This document shows, one piece after another, positions 10,254 through 18,322 of a stretch of 44,268 nucleotides of DNA. This DNA comes from Alphaproteobacteria bacterium (GTDB lineage Bacteria > Pseudomonadota > Alphaproteobacteria > Micropepsales > Micropepsaceae): assembly GCA_019247845.1 (NCBI GenBank), contig JAFBAL010000024.1, positions 1 to 44,268 of the forward strand, written 5' to 3'. A program made the position numbers and the translations under genes. Positions within the stretch are counted from its first letter, which is position 1. Each line of letters starts with the position of its first letter. The notes under the pieces were generated by a model. The model made no database searches. It saw only the letters and a program-made list of their open reading frames with translations, and was not told where the DNA came from.

Positions 10254-11768
10254 TCAGGCTTCGTTCTTGACCTGCCACTTCGACGGTGCCGCATGCCACA
10301 CACCGTAGACGAAATAGATGGCGACGCCGACGGCGGTCCAGATCACCAGCCGTATCCAGGTGTCGGTCGGCAGGCTCCACATCATGCCGCCGCAGAACAG
10401 GATGCCCAGGGGCGCCACGACCCATACCAGCGGCGTCTTGAACGGCCGCTTGGCGTTCGGCGCCTGGACGCGCAGGATCATGATCCCGGCGCACACCACC
10501 ACGAAGGCGAGCAGGGTGCCGATCGAGACGAGCTGGCCCAGTAGGTTGGTCGGGAAGATCGCCGCGATCACCGCCGCCGCGATGCCGGTGATCAGGGTGC
10601 CGCGATGCGGCGTCTTGAAGCGCGGATGCACGGCCGCGAACATGCGCGGCAGGAAGCCGTCGCGCGACATCGAATAGAAGATGCGCGATTGGCCGTAGAG
10701 GCCGACGAAGATCGTGGACGCCAGGCCCACCGAGGCGCCGACGTCGATCACCGGAACCAGCCATTTCAGGTCGGAGATCTTGCCGACCGCGAACGAGACG
10801 GGGTTCGCGACGTCGAGCATGGTCGGATAGTAGGTCATTCCCAGCAGCACGACGGAAATCACGATGTACAGCGCCGTGCAGATGAAGAGCGAGGCCAGGA
10901 TGCCGATCGGCAGGTCGCGTTGCGGGCGCCGGCATTCCTGTGCCGCGACCGACACGGAATCGAAGCCGATATAGGCGAAGAAGATGATCGCCGAGCCCTG
11001 CGCGATGCCGCTCCAGCCGAAGCGCCCGAACTGGCCGGTCGTGTTGGGCGGGATGAAAGGCTTGAAGTAATCCCAGTTGATGTAGCTGGCGCCGAAGGCG
11101 ATCACGAGCAGGACGACCACCAGCTTGATGCCGACCATGATAGCGTTGGTGTTGGCGCTCTCGCGCATGCCGGCGACCAGGATGAAGGTCAAGACAAGGA
11201 TGAGGCCGGCCGCGGGCAGGTTCATGATCGCGCCGGTATGGCCGAACTGGTGCAGGAACGCGGTCCAGCCGTATCCCGCCACGGGATCGATATGCGGACA
11301 GGGCGGCGGATCGCCGATGACGCAGAGCGGCGCATTGGCGAGCGAGGCGGGGAAGTTGATATGCAGGATGTTCATCAGCTCGGTGAAATACCCCGACCAG
11401 CCCACCGCCACCGCCGAGGACGAGACGAGGTATTCCAGCACCAGGTTCCAGCCGATGAACCACGCCATGAAGCGGCCCATCGTGGCGTAAGCATAGGTGT
11501 AGGCGCTGCCCGACACCGGGATCATGGAGGCGAACTCGGCATAGCACAGGCCCGCGAACAGGCAGCCGAACGCCGCGATCACGAACGAGATCAGCACCGC
11601 GGGGCCCGCATAGGCCGCCGCGACCTGGCCGGTATAGACGAAGATGCCGGCGCCGATGATGGCCCCGATCCCGATCATGGTGAGGTGCACGGGCCCAAGC
11701 GTGCGCTTGAGCTCGTGGTCCTCGGCCACAACGGGATCGGGCTGCTCGGAGATCGCGGCGTCGCTCAT
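10254..11768 (-). CDS. APC-family amino acid permease (CAT-like), copy 1
   Basis: A 504-residue, roughly 12-helix transporter of the amino acid-polyamine-organocation family. The TM1 signature GIGAIIGAGIFVYTG follows a short cytosolic N-terminus, and TM2/TM3 contain GLCYAEFASMIPVSGSAYTYAYATMG, both typical of CAT-type permeases. It lies 1 nt after the stop of a close paralog (11770-13209) and 12 nt before ubiD. The paralogs share motif order and length, so they most likely arose by tandem duplication. Copy 1 has an extra loop (residues about 120-140, with paired cysteines in GDPPPCPHIDP and PLCVIG) that differs from copy 2. Substrate cannot be assigned. Confidence 0.88.
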   Translation of the reverse strand: MSDAAISEQPDPVVAEDHELKRTLGPVHLTMIGIGAIIGAGIFVYTGQVAAAYAGPAVLISFVIAAFGCLFAGLCYAEFASMIPVSGSAYTYAYATMGRFMAWFIGWNLVLEYLVSSSAVAVGWSGYFTELMNILHINFPASLANAPLCVIGDPPPCPHIDPVAGYGWTAFLHQFGHTGAIMNLPAAGLILVLTFILVAGMRESANTNAIMVGIKLVVVLLVIAFGASYINWDYFKPFIPPNTTGQFGRFGWSGIAQGSAIIFFAYIGFDSVSVAAQECRRPQRDLPIGILASLFICTALYIVISVVLLGMTYYPTMLDVANPVSFAVGKISDLKWLVPVIDVGASVGLASTIFVGLYGQSRIFYSMSRDGFLPRMFAAVHPRFKTPHRGTLITGIAAAVIAAIFPTNLLGQLVSIGTLLAFVVVCAGIMILRVQAPNAKRPFKTPLVWVVAPLGILFCGGMMWSLPTDTWIRLVIWTAVGVAIYFVYGVWHAAPSKWQVKNEA

Positions 11769-11769
11769 G

Positions 11770-13209
11770 TTACGACGCGTCCTCGAGCTTGAAGCGCGCC
11801 GGCTTGGCGTGGCTGCGGCTGTAGAGGGCGTAGATGATGAGGCCGATCACGGTCCACACCGCCAGCCGGATCCAGGTGTCGAGCGGCAGGAACACCATCA
11901 TGAAGCCGCACATGAAGATGCCCAGCGGTCCGACGAGCCAGATGACCGGCGCGCGGAAAGGCCGCTTCACCTTCGGACGGTTGACGCGCAGCATCATCAC
12001 GCCGATGCAGACGATGACGAAGGCGAGCAGGGTGCCGATCGAGACCAGCTCGCCCAGGATGTCGAGCGGCAGCACGCCGGCGCCGAGCGCGCAGAAGAAG
12101 CCGGTGATCAGCGAGCCGCGCCACGGCGTCTTGAACTTGGGATGGATCTGGCTGAACAGCTCGGGGATCATCCCGTCCTTCGACATCGCATAGAAGATGC
12201 GCGACTGGCCGAGCAGCAGCACCAGCACGACCGAGGCCAGGCCGACCACGGCGCCGACGTTGACGTAAGGCGTGAGCCAGCGGGTATCGGCGATCGCGTC
12301 CACCGCCTGGCTGACGGGGTGGGCGACGTTGAGCGAGGCGTATGGCGCGATGCCCGTCACCACCCACGACATCAGCATGTAGAGCACGGTGCAGATGATC
12401 AGCGACCCCAATATGCCGAGCGGCACGTCGCGCTGCGGGTTTCGCGCCTCCTGCGCCGCGACGCTGACGGCGTCGAAGCCGATATAGGCGAAGAAGATCA
12501 CGCCGGTGGCGCGGAACACGCCGGTCCAGCCGAACTGGCCGAAGGTGCCGGTGTTGTCGGGGATGAAGGGCTGGTGATTGGCGGGCACGATGTGGTTGAA
12601 GCCCACGAAGATCACGACCAGCACGATGGCGAGCTTGATCGCCACCATGAGGTTGTTGAAGTTCGCGCTCATGTTCACGCCGACGATCAGCACGAAGGTG
12701 ACGAGCGCCACCAGCGCCACGGCGGGCAGGTTGAAATAGGCGCCCGTCGCCACGAGATGGTGGAAGCCTTCAAGCTTGAACGGCGCGCCGTCGAACTGGG
12801 CGGGGATCGGCATGCCGAGCTGCTTGGCCATCAGGTCGCTGAAATAGCCCGACCAGCCGACGGCCACCGTCGAGCCTGCCGCCAGGTATTCGAGCACCAG
12901 GTTCCAGCCGATGATCCAGGCCAGGAACCGGCCCATCGTCGCGTAAGTGTAGGTATAGGCGCTGCCCGCGACAGGGATCATCGCCGCGTATTCGGCATAG
13001 CACAGGCCGGCGAACAGGCACCCGGTGCCCGCGATCGCGAAGGACACGACCACGCCCGGACCGGCATAGCTCGCGGCCGCATGGCCGGTCAGCACGAAGA
13101 TGCCCGCGCCGATGATGGCGCCGATGCCCAGCGCGATCAGGTGGATCGGACCCAGAGCGCGCTTGAGGTCGTGTTGTTCGGCGACTGGATCTTCCGGAAT
13201 ACCGGCCAT
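11770..13209 (-). CDS. APC-family amino acid permease (CAT-like), copy 2
   Basis: A 479-residue APC transporter with about 12 membrane segments, carrying GIGAIIGAGIFVLTG in TM1 and GLCYAEYAAMIPVAGSAYTYTYATMG in TM2/3. I use the ATG at 13209, which has a GGGGGA ribosome-binding site just upstream on the minus strand, instead of the longer frame to 13257. It is the first gene of a unit permease-permease-ubiD. The 100 nt upstream hold three symmetric elements (see 13226-13294). The substrate is unknown; relatives move cationic or neutral amino acids by proton coupling. Confidence 0.88.
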   Translation of the reverse strand: MAGIPEDPVAEQHDLKRALGPIHLIALGIGAIIGAGIFVLTGHAAASYAGPGVVVSFAIAGTGCLFAGLCYAEYAAMIPVAGSAYTYTYATMGRFLAWIIGWNLVLEYLAAGSTVAVGWSGYFSDLMAKQLGMPIPAQFDGAPFKLEGFHHLVATGAYFNLPAVALVALVTFVLIVGVNMSANFNNLMVAIKLAIVLVVIFVGFNHIVPANHQPFIPDNTGTFGQFGWTGVFRATGVIFFAYIGFDAVSVAAQEARNPQRDVPLGILGSLIICTVLYMLMSWVVTGIAPYASLNVAHPVSQAVDAIADTRWLTPYVNVGAVVGLASVVLVLLLGQSRIFYAMSKDGMIPELFSQIHPKFKTPWRGSLITGFFCALGAGVLPLDILGELVSIGTLLAFVIVCIGVMMLRVNRPKVKRPFRAPVIWLVGPLGIFMCGFMMVFLPLDTWIRLAVWTVIGLIIYALYSRSHAKPARFKLEDAS

Positions 13210-13225
13210 GGACTTCCCCCTCTGC

Positions 13226-13294
13226 TCCCCTGAATGGGGATTCTGCGCCGCCAGCATTGCATGGCTGCCATGCTCCGCAAAGGGGCATCCCCTT
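13226..13294. promoter_or_regulatory. Three consecutive inverted repeats upstream of the permease operon
   Basis: Within 70 nt there are TCCCC/GGGGA (13226-13230 with 13236-13240, loop 5), an odd-length palindrome GCATGGCTGCCATGC (13259-13273, seven-base arms around one central base), and AAGGGG/CCCCTT (13280-13285 with 13289-13294, loop 3). All lie between the frameshifted gene at 13312 and the permease start at 13209. The middle palindrome looks like a dimer-binding operator. The outer ones could be leader hairpins; the one at 13280 might also serve as a short terminator for the gene upstream. Confidence 0.4.
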
Positions 13295-13311
13295 GAAGCA
13301 TCACAGCTTTG

Positions 13312-14018
13312 TCAGATCAGCCCGTAGACGACGTGCCAGACGGCGTAATAGCCGATGCGGAAGGCGCAGGCCGCGACAAGCCCGCTGCGGCGCAGCAACC
13401 AGACCTGCCCGAAGTTCAAGAGCAGGTCGCAGACCGCGCTCGGCACCGCGGCGGCGCCGTGCTGCTGGATGGCCTGGATGTCGCCTTGGGTGAGCGGCTC
13501 GACGAGGGCGAGCAGGCTGCCGACGGTCCAATAGACCGCCGCTTCGCCGCGGCCCTTCAGCCATTTGACCGCGATCGCCCAGTAGAGGAACGGCAGCAGC
13601 ACGAAGAAGTAGATGATCGTCACCAGGATCGCGCCGCCGAAATAGATCGGGACCGACAGCGGCCAGGCGATATGGATCGACGGCAGATGCATCTCGGCCG
13701 CCATGGTTCGGGTCCAGTGCGTGTAAAGATCGGTCCCGAGATCGACAGCGCCCAGCACGGCACCCAGCGCAAGCGGCCAAGTGATCTTGGCGTTGAGGCC
13801 GAGATCGGGGTGCCCCAATCCGCGCAGCGGCGTCAGATTGAAAACAGCAGGCTCACCAGGCCCAGCCCGCAGACGATACCGGGCACCTTCCACTCGAACA
13901 CGGCGGCCTGCGCCGCCGAGCGCGCGGCCTCCGGGTTGTCGGCGAGCACGAAATGCACGCCCACCAGGCACAACACCAGCGCAACGTATGCCGCAGCGCT
14001 CCGCCAAGCCTTCGACAT
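13312..14018 (-). pseudogene. Frameshifted integral membrane protein gene, family not recognised
   Basis: Two overlapping minus-strand frames join into one plausible protein of about 235 residues. The first runs from ATG 14018 (MSKAWRSAAAYVALV) and ends at TGA in 13833-13835 after GLVSLLFSI. The second continues with FNLTPLRGLGHPDLG and runs to 13312. The total span is one base short of a multiple of three. The switch falls at a TTTT run near 13842, so loss of one T restores a single frame reading LLFFNLTPLRG. The joined protein has about five hydrophobic segments, including AAYVALVLCLVGVHFVL, a long one around YFGGAILVTIIYFFVLLPFLYWAI and a C-terminal one. I do not recognise the family. A sequencing error in the homopolymer is as likely as real decay. 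Confidence 0.6.
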
Positions 14019-14053
14019 CGTCCCCACCCCCGAAGGAGAGGGATGATGCGCCG

Positions 14054-14401
14054 TCAGCCGTTGCGCGTCCAGACCGCGATCTCGTTGCCGTTGGGATCGC
14101 GGAAATGGAAACGCCGCCCGCCCTCGAAGCTTTCGCGCGACAGGATCTCGGCGCCGGCGGCCTTCACCTTCGCCTCCATGCCGTCGAGATCGGCGGCGTA
14201 GAGCACAATCAAAGGACCGCCGCTGGTCACCACCTTGCGCTCGGCGTTGAAGCCGCCCTGGCGTCCGGCGCTGTCGAAGGCGACGTAGTCCGGGCCATAA
14301 TCGGTGAAGCTCCAGCCGAAGACCGAGCCATAGAACTTCTTGGTCGCCGGGATGTCGGCGCCGGGCAATTCGATATAGTCGAGATATCCGTCCGCGGGCA
14401 T
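14054..14401 (-). CDS. VOC-family (glyoxalase/bleomycin-resistance fold) protein
   Basis: A 115-residue single-domain vicinal-oxygen-chelate protein. The N-terminal YIELPGADIPATKKFYGSVFGWSF and C-terminal GGRRFHFRDPNGNEIAVW are the usual beta-alpha-beta-beta-beta module segments; the Glu in GNEIAVW is at the family's metal-ligand position. The ATG at 14401 has an AGGGAA ribosome-binding site 8 nt upstream and is preferred over the longer frame to 14446, which would overlap the divergent lysozyme gene. Enzymatic activity cannot be inferred; many small members are uncharacterised. It sits between two frameshifted genes but is itself intact. Confidence 0.8.
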   Translation of the reverse strand: MPADGYLDYIELPGADIPATKKFYGSVFGWSFTDYGPDYVAFDSAGRQGGFNAERKVVTSGGPLIVLYAADLDGMEAKVKAAGAEILSRESFEGGRRFHFRDPNGNEIAVWTRNG

Positions 14402-14421
14402 CGTATCGTTCCCTGTTTGTT

Positions 14422-14453
14422 CGTATAACACTGGAAAATCATGCACGGGTCAA
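14422..14453 (-). promoter_or_regulatory. Candidate sigma-70-type promoter for the VOC gene
   Basis: On the minus strand TTGACC (plus-strand 14448-14453) precedes an extended -10 of the form TGn-TATACG (hexamer 14422-14427). The spacer is 20 nt, longer than ideal, but the extended TG motif may compensate. Transcription would begin about 15 nt before the VOC start codon. The -35 lies inside the first codons of the divergent lysozyme gene. On the plus strand the same region offers TATAAC near 14424. Confidence 0.3.
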
Positions 14454-15170
14454 GAGGCTGGCTTCTGGGCATCGTCACGGCCCTGGTCGCCGCGATGGCG
14501 GGAGCGGCGCTGCTCTATCAGCAGGGCCTCCTCCAGCTGTCCAACCCGGATATCCGCCGCTATCCCGTGCGCGGCATCGACGTCTCGCACCACCAGGGTC
14601 GGATCGGCTGGGCGAAGCTTCCCGGCCAGCATGTGCGCTTCGTCTATCTCAAGGCCAGCGAGGGCGGCGACTGGACCGATCCGCTGTTCGCGCCCAACCT
14701 CGCCGCCGCGCCCGCCAAGGGCATCGCGCTCGGCGCCTATCACTATTTCACGCTCTGCGCGCCGGGCAGGGCGCAGGCCGCGAACTTCCTGCACGCCGTT
14801 CCGCCCGATGCGCATCTGACGCTGCCGCCCGCGGTCGACGTGGAGTATGTCGGCAACTGCGCCGCGCGGCCGCAGCGCGCGCGTCGTGCACGAGCTTCTG
14901 GCCTTCATCGATGCGGTGCGGAGGCGGTTCCACGCAGGTCCGGTGATCTATTCGACGCAGAGCTTCTACGACGACTATCTCTCCGGCCCGGAATTCGCGC
15001 GCCATCCGTTCTGGGTGCGCAGCCTGATCGGCGAAGCGCTGTGGTCGAAAGACCGCCGCGTGCTGTTCCGCCAGTTCGCCGACCACGCGCGCTATGACGG
15101 CGTCGCGGGACCTGTCGACGTCGACCTGTTCAACGGAAGCGAAGCGGAGTTCGCCGCGCTTACCCGTTAG
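14441..15170 (+). pseudogene. Frameshifted GH25 lysozyme (N,O-diacetylmuramidase) gene
   Basis: The first frame gives a membrane anchor or signal (LLGIVTALVAAMAGAALLY), then GIDVSHHQG, VYLKASEGGDW and AVDVEYVGNCAARP, the family GH25 motifs with the expected acidic residues (D in GIDVS, DxE in DVEYV). At about 14875-14884, in a GCGCGCGCG tract, the frame is lost. The homologous C-terminal half continues in the +1 frame as VVHELLAFIDAVRRRF...GPVIYSTQSFY to the TAG at 15168-15170. The span of 730 nt is one base longer than a multiple of three, so one inserted base explains it. If repaired, the product would be about 242 residues, normal for GH25. It could be real inactivation or a sequencing error in a GC-alternating run. 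Confidence 0.75.
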
Positions 15171-16435
15171 GGCGTGAGCTTGAAGATCGTGCCGCCCGAG
15201 CCGTTCTCGCCTGCATCCCCGGTCGTGCCGAATATGCTGCCGTCCGCATCCAGCACGACGCCGGCGTTCGGGCTGTTGCCGTCCTTGCATCGGGCCTCGG
15301 AGCAGAAGCTGTAGAGCAACGAAAAGCCGCCGCTGCCGCTATAGCTGAACACGGTGCCGCCTTTCCTCTTGCTGTTGTTCACGCCGCCCACGCTGGTGAC
15401 GCCGGTCAGGTCGCCCGACGCGTCCATGCTCAGATCGCCGCGTGGCGCGCCGCCGTCCGCGCACTTGTCCTGCTGACAGAAGGTGTGCAGCACCGAATAT
15501 GACGAGCCGCTCAGGCGGTAGAGGACACCGGCATAGCTGCTGCCGGCCGTCCCGAACATGTTGCCGGCGCCGTCGATCAGCACGCCGGACATGGGGCTTC
15601 CGGGAGGGTTGTCGAAATCGTGCAGGACCGACTCGGTCCAAGTGCCGCCGCTGCCGGGCGTGAGCTTGAAGATGACGCCGGCTTCGTGCGCGCCGCCGAA
15701 CCCCGTCGTGCCGATCAGGCTTCCGTGTGCGTCGACGGTCAAGCTCGACAGCGGGTCGAGGCCGTCCGTGCAGGCTGCAGCCGCGCAGAAATCGTAGATC
15801 GTCTTGCGCGTCGCGACTCCGCCGGAGAAGGAGAGCTCGTACACCAAGCCCTTGTTGTGCGCGCCGCCGCCGGCCGTTCCGTAAAGCGGCGACACGCCGT
15901 CGTAAGGCACGCCCGATGCCGCGCCGGCATAGGTCAGGCCGGCTTCGGGATGCGAGCCGTCGACGCATTTGCGCTCGACGCAGAAGCGGTAGAGCACGAC
16001 GAGCTTGCGATCGGGCGTGAGCTTGAACACCGTGCCGAAGCCGGGGGACGCGCCCTGTGCATCATGGCCGCCGAACGTCGTCACGCCATACAGGTTGCCC
16101 GCGGTGTCGATCACCAGGTTGCCGGTGGGAGCGGCGCCGCCCGTGCACACGCCGACCTTCGGACAGAAGCTGCGCAGCACCTTGTAGGTCCAGGCGCTGT
16201 GATCGGCATTGGGGACGAGCGAGAAGATGCTGCCCTCGCGATACGCGCCGCCGCCGCGGGTGGTGCCGTAGAACGTCCCCGCCGCATCGCGCACGAGCGC
16301 GGACGGGTCCGAGCCGTCGGTGCAGGCGGTGCCGCCGGTCGCGCAGAACGATTTGATCGTCTGGAGGGTGGCGGCTTGGGCGGCCGTGGCCGCGAAAACG
16401 AGCGCGGCGCAGGCGGCGAGGGCGGAACGCAACAT
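15167..16435 (-). CDS. Secreted seven-repeat GloVer (TIGR03803-like) protein with paired cysteines
   Basis: A 422-residue exported protein. The ATG at 16435 has AGGAGGT 5 nt upstream and starts a clear signal peptide (MLRSALAACAALVFAATAAQA). The body holds seven repeats with the core (L/F)(Y/F)GTT..GG...G.(V/I)F.L, seen at FYGTTRGGG, LYGVTTFGG, LYGTAGGGA, LIGTTGFGG, MFGTAGSSY, LTGVTSVGG and IFGTTGDAG. Six of the seven are preceded by FC(x4-8)C.(D/G)G, suggesting one disulfide per blade. Seven repeats fit a beta-propeller, which is inference. Its TAA overlaps the lysozyme TAG in the 4-nt sequence TTAG. A paralog without the cysteines is at 27438. The function of the family is unknown. Confidence 0.82.
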   Translation of the reverse strand: MLRSALAACAALVFAATAAQAATLQTIKSFCATGGTACTDGSDPSALVRDAAGTFYGTTRGGGAYREGSIFSLVPNADHSAWTYKVLRSFCPKVGVCTGGAAPTGNLVIDTAGNLYGVTTFGGHDAQGASPGFGTVFKLTPDRKLVVLYRFCVERKCVDGSHPEAGLTYAGAASGVPYDGVSPLYGTAGGGAHNKGLVYELSFSGGVATRKTIYDFCAAAACTDGLDPLSSLTVDAHGSLIGTTGFGGAHEAGVIFKLTPGSGGTWTESVLHDFDNPPGSPMSGVLIDGAGNMFGTAGSSYAGVLYRLSGSSYSVLHTFCQQDKCADGGAPRGDLSMDASGDLTGVTSVGGVNNSKRKGGTVFSYSGSGGFSLLYSFCSEARCKDGNSPNAGVVLDADGSIFGTTGDAGENGSGGTIFKLTP

Positions 16436-16486
16436 GGGGACCTCCTGGGGTGTTTCCAGCATAGCGGGAAAACCCCGCAAGGCCAG

Positions 16487-17116
16487 TCAGCGCAACCTGA
16501 AAACCGAGGTTTCGCGGATTTCGCGATCCTCGAGCTCGCGCGTCGTCTGGACGCGATAGGTGGCGCATTTCTCCACGCCCGATTTCGGGAAATAGGAGCG
16601 CCCGGGATCCCCCAGCAGCACTATGACGCGGCGCTCCTTCAGCCAGGCGAGCAGCCGCTCGGCCAGCGGCCGCTCGTAGCACATGTCGCCGACCAGGATC
16701 GTCTGCCACGGCCCCTCGCGGCCGATGACGTCGTCGCTTGTGACGTCGACCTGCGCCCCGTTCGCCTTCGCGTTGAGCGCTATCGCCGCCGCCGCGAAAC
16801 GATCGATGTCGGCGGCGAGCACCGACGCCGCGCCGGCTTTCGCCGCGGCGATGGCGACGAGGCCCGAGCCCGAGCCGAAGTCGAGCACGTCCTGGCCGCG
16901 CACGACCTCGGGATTGTCGAGCACGTAGCGCGCCAACGCCTGTCCGCCGGCCCAGGCGAATGCCCAGTAGGGCGGCGGCACGCCTTCGGCCTCGAGCTCC
17001 TCTTCCGTCTTGCGCCACAGCGGCACGACCTCGGTCGCGAGATGCAGCGCGATCTCGGGCACCAGCAGCGGTGTCGTAAGGGCAGTGTTGGCGAGGATGA
17101 ACTGGTCGGGGGTCAT
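16487..17116 (-). CDS. Class I SAM-dependent methyltransferase, PrmA/ETFB-lysine methyltransferase-like
   Basis: A 209-residue Rossmann-fold methyltransferase. Motif I is VLDFGSGSGLVAIAAAKAGA, followed by the acidic loop AADIDRFA, and the post-I motif GDMCYERP. The N-terminal FILANTALTTPLLVPEIALHLA and PYWAFAWAGGQALARYVLD resemble the ETF-beta-subunit lysine methyltransferase and ribosomal L11 methyltransferase group, so a protein substrate is the best guess. The ATG at 17116 gives the family N-terminus; the frame remains open to 17218 but would reach the divergent gene's start. It begins 51 nt beyond the GloVer gene's start region and probably has its own promoter in 17117-17216. Confidence 0.78.
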   Translation of the reverse strand: MTPDQFILANTALTTPLLVPEIALHLATEVVPLWRKTEEELEAEGVPPPYWAFAWAGGQALARYVLDNPEVVRGQDVLDFGSGSGLVAIAAAKAGAASVLAADIDRFAAAAIALNAKANGAQVDVTSDDVIGREGPWQTILVGDMCYERPLAERLLAWLKERRVIVLLGDPGRSYFPKSGVEKCATYRVQTTRELEDREIRETSVFRLR

Positions 17117-17216
17117 GTTTTTGCCTGAGGTCGCGGCGTCAATCTCACGCTTCACGTTTTCGCGCTTCACGGTCCCGTGACGCCGTGCTTGCGGGCGCTC
17201 GTCATAGCATGGCGCC

Positions 17217-18278
17217 ATGATTAGACGAGTCCTCCTCTGCGTCGTCGCGCTCTCCTCTCCGGCGCTGGCAGTCGATGGGTTCGTCCGTCAGACGGCACCC
17301 GTCACGCCGCATGTGCACCTCGTCTATCGCCCCGTTGCGACGGACGCGCCCTACGAGGGCAATGTCGAGGTGATCGAGCAGAGCGACGGATTGGTCGTCG
17401 TCGACGCGGGCGGTTCGCCGCCCGCGGGCGAATATGTGGTCGCCGAGATCAGGAAGCTCAGCGCCAAGCCGGTGAAGGTGCTGATCTACACGCACTATCA
17501 CGGCGACCACAATCTCGGCGCCGGCGCGTTCCTGAAGGCCTGGCCCAGGATCGAGATCGTCTCGACGGCGGCGACGCGCGCCGACATGACCGGCAAACCC
17601 TTCGACTACATCAAGACCTATGCGAAGAGCTATGCGGGCGAGATCGACTACGCCAGGAAGCAGGTCGCCGATCCCGCCGTCACCGGCGAAGTGCGCGCCG
17701 GCTGGCAGCAATATGTCGACGTCGGCGACAGCATCGTCGCGGGCTACACCGACATGAAGGCCTATCCCGCGACCAAGACCTTCACCGACAGATTTTCAGT
17801 GCCTGACTCGATGATGCCGGTCGAGGTCGCCTTCCTGGGCAACGCGAACACCGACGGCGACGCGGTCGTCTGGGTGCCGAGCGAGAAGGTCCTGATCACG
17901 GGCGACGTCGTCGTGCAGCCGATCCCCTATGCCGCGGCATCGTTCCCGGAAAGCTGGATCGGCGTGCTTCGGAAGTTGAAGGCTTTCGACTTCGCGGTGC
18001 TCATTCCCGGCCATGGCGAGGTGCAGCACGGCCGCGCCTATCTCGACAAGCTCATCGCCGCGCTGAGCGAGGTCCGCGCCAAGGTCGCACCCCTCGCCGC
18101 GAAGGGCGTGCCGCTCGAAGAGGTCTACAAGCAGATCGACCTCGAGGACATCAAGCAGACCTTCGCGGGCAACGACCGCTGGAAACGGCAGCTGCTCAAC
18201 TCGTTCTTCCTCCACGCCATCGTCGCCAACGCCTATGCGGAAGCGACCGGCAAGCCCATCGTCCAGGGCACCGGCTGA
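17217..18278 (+). CDS. Secreted metallo-beta-lactamase-fold hydrolase
   Basis: A 353-residue MBL-fold protein with a signal peptide (MIRRVLLCVVALSSPALA). The metal motif is THYHGDHNLGAG, and further ligands are likely in FLGNANTDGDAVVWVPSEKVLITGD and LIPGHGEVQHG. The GNxNTDGDxVV motif is typical of the periplasmic MBL hydrolases near subclass B3 and quinoprotein-associated relatives, not of proven beta-lactamases. Activity on antibiotics should not be assumed. It is transcribed divergently from the methyltransferase gene. No strong Shine-Dalgarno precedes the ATG at 17217. Confidence 0.82.
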   Translation: MIRRVLLCVVALSSPALAVDGFVRQTAPVTPHVHLVYRPVATDAPYEGNVEVIEQSDGLVVVDAGGSPPAGEYVVAEIRKLSAKPVKVLIYTHYHGDHNLGAGAFLKAWPRIEIVSTAATRADMTGKPFDYIKTYAKSYAGEIDYARKQVADPAVTGEVRAGWQQYVDVGDSIVAGYTDMKAYPATKTFTDRFSVPDSMMPVEVAFLGNANTDGDAVVWVPSEKVLITGDVVVQPIPYAAASFPESWIGVLRKLKAFDFAVLIPGHGEVQHGRAYLDKLIAALSEVRAKVAPLAAKGVPLEEVYKQIDLEDIKQTFAGNDRWKRQLLNSFFLHAIVANAYAEATGKPIVQGTG

Positions 18279-18303
18279 CGGGCGCGGCAATCCTGCCTAT
18301 AGT
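18275..18303 (+). promoter_or_regulatory. Candidate sigma-70-type promoter for the gene at 18323
   Basis: CTGACG (18275-18280) and TATAGT (18298-18303) are separated by exactly 17 nt and match the TTGACA/TATAAT consensus at 4 of 6 and 5 of 6 positions. The -35 overlaps the stop codon of the MBL gene. Transcription would begin near 18310, leaving a very short leader before the ATG at 18323. Confidence 0.4.
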
Positions 18304-18322
18304 CCCCGCAACAAGGGTGGGG

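Noticed and set aside
13833..14027. Programmed -1 frameshifting as an explanation for the split membrane-protein gene
   Set aside because: The site CTGTTTTCA does not fit the X-XXY-YYZ slippery heptamer in the zero frame, and no downstream stem was seen. A deletion or sequencing error is simpler.
14847..15170. A separate 107-codon gene after the lysozyme fragment
   Set aside because: Its first codons are an artefact of the shifted frame; the homologous part begins at about 14885 and is the C-terminal half of the GH25 domain.
17148..17171. Direct repeat CGCTTCACG with 15-nt period upstream of the methyltransferase gene
   Set aside because: Only two copies of nine bases. It could be an operator, but it could also be chance in GC-rich DNA, and nothing links it to a regulator.
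17217..18278. Calling the MBL-fold protein a beta-lactamase
   Set aside because: The metal motif alone is shared by many hydrolases; sequence features fit a general secreted MBL-fold hydrolase, so resistance was not claimed.
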